Part shown: piece after piece, positions 60,424 through 64,000 of the stretch | Position numbering within the stretch: position 1 is the first letter of the stretch | Layout of the letters: every line of letters begins with the position of its first letter | NCBI RefSeq assembly: GCF_026339875.1 | Contig: NZ_JAPEPZ010000001.1 | Coordinates: 7,564,001 to 7,628,000, forward strand | DNA length: 64,000 nucleotides | DNA from: Streptomyces sp. NBC_01571 | Lineage (GTDB): Bacteria > Actinomycetota > Actinomycetes > Streptomycetales > Streptomycetaceae | Reading direction: 5' to 3' | Notes under the pieces: generated by a model | Seen by the model: the letters and a program-made list of their open reading frames with translations, nothing else | The model's database searches: none | What the model was told of the DNA's origin: nothing | Position numbers and translations under genes: made by a program

Positions 60424-61533
60424 GTGAACACGCGTATGCGTCGTGCCGCCGTTGCCGTTGCCGCTGGTGCGATGGCCGTCTCGCTGGCCGCCTGTGGCAG
60501 TGCCAAGGAGTCCAGCGACAAGAGCGACAGCTCAAGCTCCGCCAAGAAGGGCGACGCGATCAAGGTCGGTCTGCTGCTTCCCGAGAACCAGACCGCGCGT
60601 TACGAGAAGTTCGACAAGCCCCTGATCGAGAAGAAGATCAAGGAGCTCACGAACAACAAGGGCGAGGTCGTCTACGCCAACGCCAAGCAGGACGCCAGCA
60701 CGCAGAACCAGCAGGTCGACACGATGGTCACCAACAAGGTGGACGTCCTGATCGTCGACGCTGTGGACGCCGCGGCCATCAAGAGCTCGGTCCAGAAGGC
60801 CAAGGACGCCGGCATCCCGGTCGTGGCCTACGACCGCCTCGCGCAGGGCCCGATCGACGCCTACACCTCGTTCGACAACACGACGGTCGGCAAGACCCAG
60901 GGCCAGGCCCTTCTCGACGCCCTCGGCGCCAAGGCCAAGTCCGGCAAGATCGTGATGATGAACGGCTCGTCCACCGACCCGAACGCCGCCCAGTTCAAGG
61001 CCGGAGCCCACTCCGTCCTCGACGGCAAGGTGAACGTCGGCAAGGAGTACGACACCAAGGACTGGAAGCCGGAGAACGCCAACGCCAACATGGAGGGCGC
61101 CATCACCGCCCTCGGCAAGAAGAACATCGTCGGCGTCTACTCCGCCAACGACGGCATGGCCGGCGGTATCATCACCGCCCTCAAGGCCGCCGGCATCTCC
61201 GTCCCGGTCACCGGCCAGGACGCCGAGCTCGCGGGTGTGCAGCGCATCCTCGCGGGTGAGCAGTTCATGAGCGTCTACAAGCCGTACGCCCCCGAGGCCG
61301 ACGCCGCCGCCGAGATGGCCGTCGCGCTCGCCCAGGGCAAGTCGCTCTCCACGGTCGCCAAGGACAAGGTCGACAGCCCCACCACGAAGGCCGTCCCCTC
61401 GGTGCTCGTCCCGGTCACCTCGCTGACCAAGGACAACATCAAGGACACCGTCATCAAGGACGGCGTCTACACGGTCAGCGACATCTGCACGGGCGCCTAC
61501 AAGGCGAAGTGCGACGCGCTCGGCATCAAGTAA
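60424..61533 (+). CDS. xylF: XylF, xylose-binding lipoprotein
   Basis: A 369-aa periplasmic-binding-protein-I type lipoprotein. Signal peptide and lipobox VSLAAC (Cys about 23), Ser/Lys linker, then IKVGLLLPENQTARYEKFDK, VDVLIVDAVDAAAIKSSVQK, VVAYDRLAQGP and VPVTGQDAELAGVQRILAGE, which match xylose/ribose-type binding proteins. GTG start after GGGAGG. First gene of xylFGH under control of the adjacent ROK regulator (known for S. coelicolor SCO6009-6011). Confidence 0.9.
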   Translation: MNTRMRRAAVAVAAGAMAVSLAACGSAKESSDKSDSSSSAKKGDAIKVGLLLPENQTARYEKFDKPLIEKKIKELTNNKGEVVYANAKQDASTQNQQVDTMVTNKVDVLIVDAVDAAAIKSSVQKAKDAGIPVVAYDRLAQGPIDAYTSFDNTTVGKTQGQALLDALGAKAKSGKIVMMNGSSTDPNAAQFKAGAHSVLDGKVNVGKEYDTKDWKPENANANMEGAITALGKKNIVGVYSANDGMAGGIITALKAAGISVPVTGQDAELAGVQRILAGEQFMSVYKPYAPEADAAAEMAVALAQGKSLSTVAKDKVDSPTTKAVPSVLVPVTSLTKDNIKDTVIKDGVYTVSDICTGAYKAKCDALGIK

Positions 61534-61555
61534 GCCGCCGCAGGTATCCCACCGT

Positions 61556-61585
61556 GCAAGGGAATTCGCACCTGAATTCCCTTGC
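61556..61585 (+). terminator. Intra-operon hairpin between xylF and xylG
   Basis: GCAAGGGAATTC-GCACCT-GAATTCCCTTGC, a perfect 12-bp stem. No U-tract; probably an attenuator or mRNA stabiliser that raises xylF expression over xylGH. Confidence 0.65.
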
Positions 61586-61723
61586 CGGACCTGCGTGATC
61601 TAGAACTCCTCCGGCGCCCCGCATCCATCAGCCCCGCAAAGCTAGGGCGGGGCGCCGGACGGAACACTCCACAAACTTCTGCACAACCTCCCGCCGGGTC
61701 AGGCGGCGAAGGAGATGGTTCAC

Positions 61724-62506
61724 GTGTCCGCTACGCCTGTTCTGGCGTTGCGCGGGGTCTCCAAGCGATTCGGTGCCGTCCAGGCGCTCACCGATGTCGA
61801 GCTTGAGGTCCACGCCGGCGAAGTGGTCGCCCTGGTGGGCGACAACGGTGCCGGAAAGTCCACACTGGTGAAGACGATCGCCGGTGTGCACCCCATCGAT
61901 GAAGGCGCCATCGAGTGGGACGGCAAGGCCGTCCACATCAACAAGCCGCAGGACGCCCAGGGCCTCGGTATCGCGACCGTCTACCAGGACCTCGCGCTCT
62001 GCGACAACATCGACGTCGTCGGCAACCTCTACCTGGGCCGGGAGCTGAAGAAGCGCGGCATCCTGGACGAGGTCGAGATGGAGCGCCGCTCGCGCGAGCT
62101 GCTGGACACGCTGTCCATCCGCATTCCCAGCGTCCGTATCCCGATCGCCTCGCTCTCCGGCGGTCAGCGCCAGACCGTGGCGATCGCCCGTTCGATGCTC
62201 GGCGAGCCCAAGCTCGTCATCCTCGACGAGCCCACCGCGGCCCTCGGTGTCGAGCAGACCGCCCAGGTCCTCGACCTGGTCGAGCGGCTGCGCGAGCGCG
62301 GCCACGCGGTCATCCTCATCAGCCACAACATGGCGGACGTCAAGGCCGTGGCCGACAAGGTCGCCGTCCTGCGCCTCGGGCGCAACAACGGCATCTTCGA
62401 GGTCAAGTCGACCTCGCAGGAAGAGATCATCTCCGCCATCACGGGCGCCACGGAGAACGCCGTGACCCGTCGTGCGGCGCGCAGCAATGGGGAGGCTCAG
62501 AAGTGA
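61724..62506 (+). CDS. xylG: XylG, ABC ATPase
   Basis: A 260-aa single-domain ATPase: Walker A GDNGAGKSTLV (about 37-47), Q-loop TVYQDLALC, signature LSGGQRQTVAIARS (about 142-155), Walker B LVILDEPTAALG and His switch ISHNM. One ATPase domain only, so it should work as a homodimer, unlike the tandem ATPases of enteric xylose systems. GTG at 61724 is favoured since AAGGAG lies nine bases upstream; the ATG at 61715 sits too close to it. Confidence 0.9.
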   Translation: MSATPVLALRGVSKRFGAVQALTDVELEVHAGEVVALVGDNGAGKSTLVKTIAGVHPIDEGAIEWDGKAVHINKPQDAQGLGIATVYQDLALCDNIDVVGNLYLGRELKKRGILDEVEMERRSRELLDTLSIRIPSVRIPIASLSGGQRQTVAIARSMLGEPKLVILDEPTAALGVEQTAQVLDLVERLRERGHAVILISHNMADVKAVADKVAVLRLGRNNGIFEVKSTSQEEIISAITGATENAVTRRAARSNGEAQK

Positions 62507-63795
62507 GCATCGACAAGACCTCTGAGACCCCCGAGGACCACGCCGTGGAGAACCCCGAGGCGGCCGCCGCGGCGGTCACCGTGGTCGACCCCCGGCTCCT
62601 CGTCCGCGAGCAGGGCCTCGCGGGTTACGTGTCCGAGTTCAAGCGCAAGATGAAGGCCGGCGACCTCGGCTCGATGCCGGTCGTCATCGGTCTCATCATC
62701 ATCTGGATCATCTTCCAGAGCCTGAACTCCAACTTCCTCACCGCGGGCAACCTGTCCGACATCTCCGTCGCCATGGTCGGCACGGGCATGATCGCGGTCG
62801 GTATCGTCTTCGTCCTGCTGCTCGGCGAGATCGACCTGTCGGTCGGCTCGGTCTCCGGTGTCGCGGGCGCGGCCTTCGCGGTCCTGAACGTCACGCACGG
62901 CATGAACGAATGGCTGGCCTTCGTGCTCGCCATCCTCACCGGCACGGTCGCCGGCGCGATCCACGGCTTCGTCTTCGCGCGCATCGGTGTGCCGGCCTTC
63001 GCCGTCACCCTGGCCGGTCTGCTGTTCTGGAACGGCTTCATGCTCCAGATCCTCGGCAGCAGCGGCACCATCAACCTGGACAGCGAAGGCCTCGTGGCCA
63101 AGCTGACCAGCTACTACTTCACCGATGTGGCCGCCGCCTACGTGCTCGCCATCGGCGTCACCGCGGTGTTCTTCCTGACGTCCTTCTACGGCAACAAGCG
63201 CCGTGAGGCCGCGGGCGTGCCGTCGCGTCCGCTGAGCGAGACGATTCTGCGCACCGCGCTGCTGGCGATCGTCGCCTTCGCCGTGGCGATCACCTACAAC
63301 CAGTACAAGGGTCTCCCGCTGGCCGTGGTGATCTTCATCGCGGTGCTGCTGGTCACGGACTTCGTGCTGCGCCGTACCGCGTACGGCCGGAAGATCTTCG
63401 CGCTCGGTGGCAGCGTCGAGGCCTCCCGTCGTGCCGGTATCAACGTCGAGATGGTCCGGATCTCGGTCTTCGCGATCTCCGGCACCTTCGCCGCCATCGG
63501 CGGTCTGTTCATCGCTTCGAAGATCGCCTCCGCCAACCAGGGCGCGGGCGGCGGTGACCTGCTGATGAACGCCATCGCGGCGGCCGTCATCGGTGGCACC
63601 AGCCTCTTCGGTGGCCGTGGCCGCACCTGGAACGCGCTGCTCGGTGTGCTGGTCATCGTCTCGATCCAGTACGGCCTGGCCCTGCAGGGCATCGCCTCGC
63701 CGGTCCAGTACATGATCACCGGTGGTGTGCTGCTCGCCACCGTCGTCATCGACGCGGTGACCCGCAAGACCCAGAAGTCGGCCGGGCGCGCGTAG
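62503..63795 (+). CDS. xylH: XylH, ABC permease
   Basis: A 430-aa permease of the ribose/xylose (BPD_transp_2) family with about ten transmembrane helices after a 50-residue charged N-terminus; LLGEIDLSVGSVSGVAGAAF, FVFARIGVPAFAVTLAGLLF and GGTSLFGGRGRTWNALLGVL are family motifs. GTG start overlapping the xylG stop (GTGA), so the two are coupled. Confidence 0.9.
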   Translation: MSIDKTSETPEDHAVENPEAAAAAVTVVDPRLLVREQGLAGYVSEFKRKMKAGDLGSMPVVIGLIIIWIIFQSLNSNFLTAGNLSDISVAMVGTGMIAVGIVFVLLLGEIDLSVGSVSGVAGAAFAVLNVTHGMNEWLAFVLAILTGTVAGAIHGFVFARIGVPAFAVTLAGLLFWNGFMLQILGSSGTINLDSEGLVAKLTSYYFTDVAAAYVLAIGVTAVFFLTSFYGNKRREAAGVPSRPLSETILRTALLAIVAFAVAITYNQYKGLPLAVVIFIAVLLVTDFVLRRTAYGRKIFALGGSVEASRRAGINVEMVRISVFAISGTFAAIGGLFIASKIASANQGAGGGDLLMNAIAAAVIGGTSLFGGRGRTWNALLGVLVIVSIQYGLALQGIASPVQYMITGGVLLATVVIDAVTRKTQKSAGRA

Positions 63796-63838
63796 CGGCT
63801 GACGGGGAGGGACCGTCGTCGCGGCTCTCCCGGACCTG

Positions 63839-63867
63839 TGCCCGGCACCAGTGGATGGTGCCGGGCA
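63839..63867 (+). terminator. xylFGH terminator
   Basis: TGCCCGGCACCA-GTGGA-TGGTGCCGGGCA, a perfect 12-bp stem 44 bp after xylH. Confidence 0.85.
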
Positions 63868-63939
63868 CTGTCGTGTCCGCACCCGGGTACTCCGAACGGG
63901 TGACATGGACCCCCGGGGTCGGGCGCCGGGTGAAAAGGC

Positions 63940-64000
63940 GGAACATTAGACTCGACAAGCCCGGCAAAGCTCGAACAGCTCTACCTGCAAGGAGGCACGG
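63940..64000 (+). promoter_or_regulatory. Promoter and ribosome binding site of a gene beyond the window
   Basis: ATTAGACT near 63946-63953 suits a -10 element, and AAGGAGG lies near 63990-63996, so a rightward gene should start within a few bases of the window end. Confidence 0.55.

Overview
The window is Streptomyces DNA. GC is high throughout, most genes carry AGGAGG-type ribosome binding sites, GTG starts and 4-base ATGA/GTGA overlaps are common, and the right third holds an ordered set of genes (HTH-MurA, aconitase, NgcEFG, a ROK regulator and XylFGH) that matches the SCO5998-SCO6011 region of S. coelicolor as I know it. I see no tRNA, rRNA or CRISPR array.

Region 1 (1 to about 15.8 kb) is the right part of an integrated mobile element whose left end lies outside the window. 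Beside its right end sit a large serine integrase and a divergent HNH gene. Next comes a divergent XRE regulator switch, then a leftward early operon ending in a TOPRIM primase and a RepA-like ATPase, a 230-bp cluster of GGGACGC repeats that could be an origin or operator array, and many small leftward genes. These include zinc-ribbon proteins, HTH proteins, a sigma-region-2 protein and a membrane block resembling Streptomyces plasmid spread (Spd) proteins. The element has separated the last codons of hen1 from the rest of that gene, immediately upstream of pnkp, so it appears to sit inside the Hen1/Pnkp RNA-repair operon.

Region 2 (15.9-33.3 kb) is chromosomal. It holds pnkp; an NAD-kinase-like/SPFH pair; an arginine deiminase set (arcA, arcB and a permease with an apparent N-terminal frameshift); an RsbW-type anti-sigma factor; and a catabolic cluster. 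The cluster has an enoyl-CoA hydratase, a fused flavin monooxygenase/OYE reductase, a PaaX repressor, an aryl-CoA ligase, an acyl-CoA dehydrogenase and a RidA deaminase. It is best read as aerobic anthranilate (2-aminobenzoate) degradation through CoA thioesters. Its two forward operons share a promoter/operator element.

Region 3 (33.3-39.6 kb) contains small Streptomyces-type genes, an HTH-MurA fusion, an XRE/MmyB regulator divergent from an SDR, an NTF2-like protein and a frameshifted gene. Region 4 (39,598-44,079) is a compact Tn7-like transposon encoding TnsA, TnsB, TnsC and a TniQ-HTH fusion. It is bounded by TGT...ACA ends and a 5-bp target duplication, GCCAG, and has landed directly upstream of the aconitase promoter.

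Region 5 (44.1-64 kb) holds aconitase with a possible iron box, two convergent GH92 alpha-mannosidases whose upstream regions share a GACAACGTTGTC operator, the NgcEFG transporter for N-acetylglucosamine/chitobiose, the ROK regulator Rok7B7 and the XylFGH xylose transporter. The window ends at the ribosome binding site of another rightward gene.
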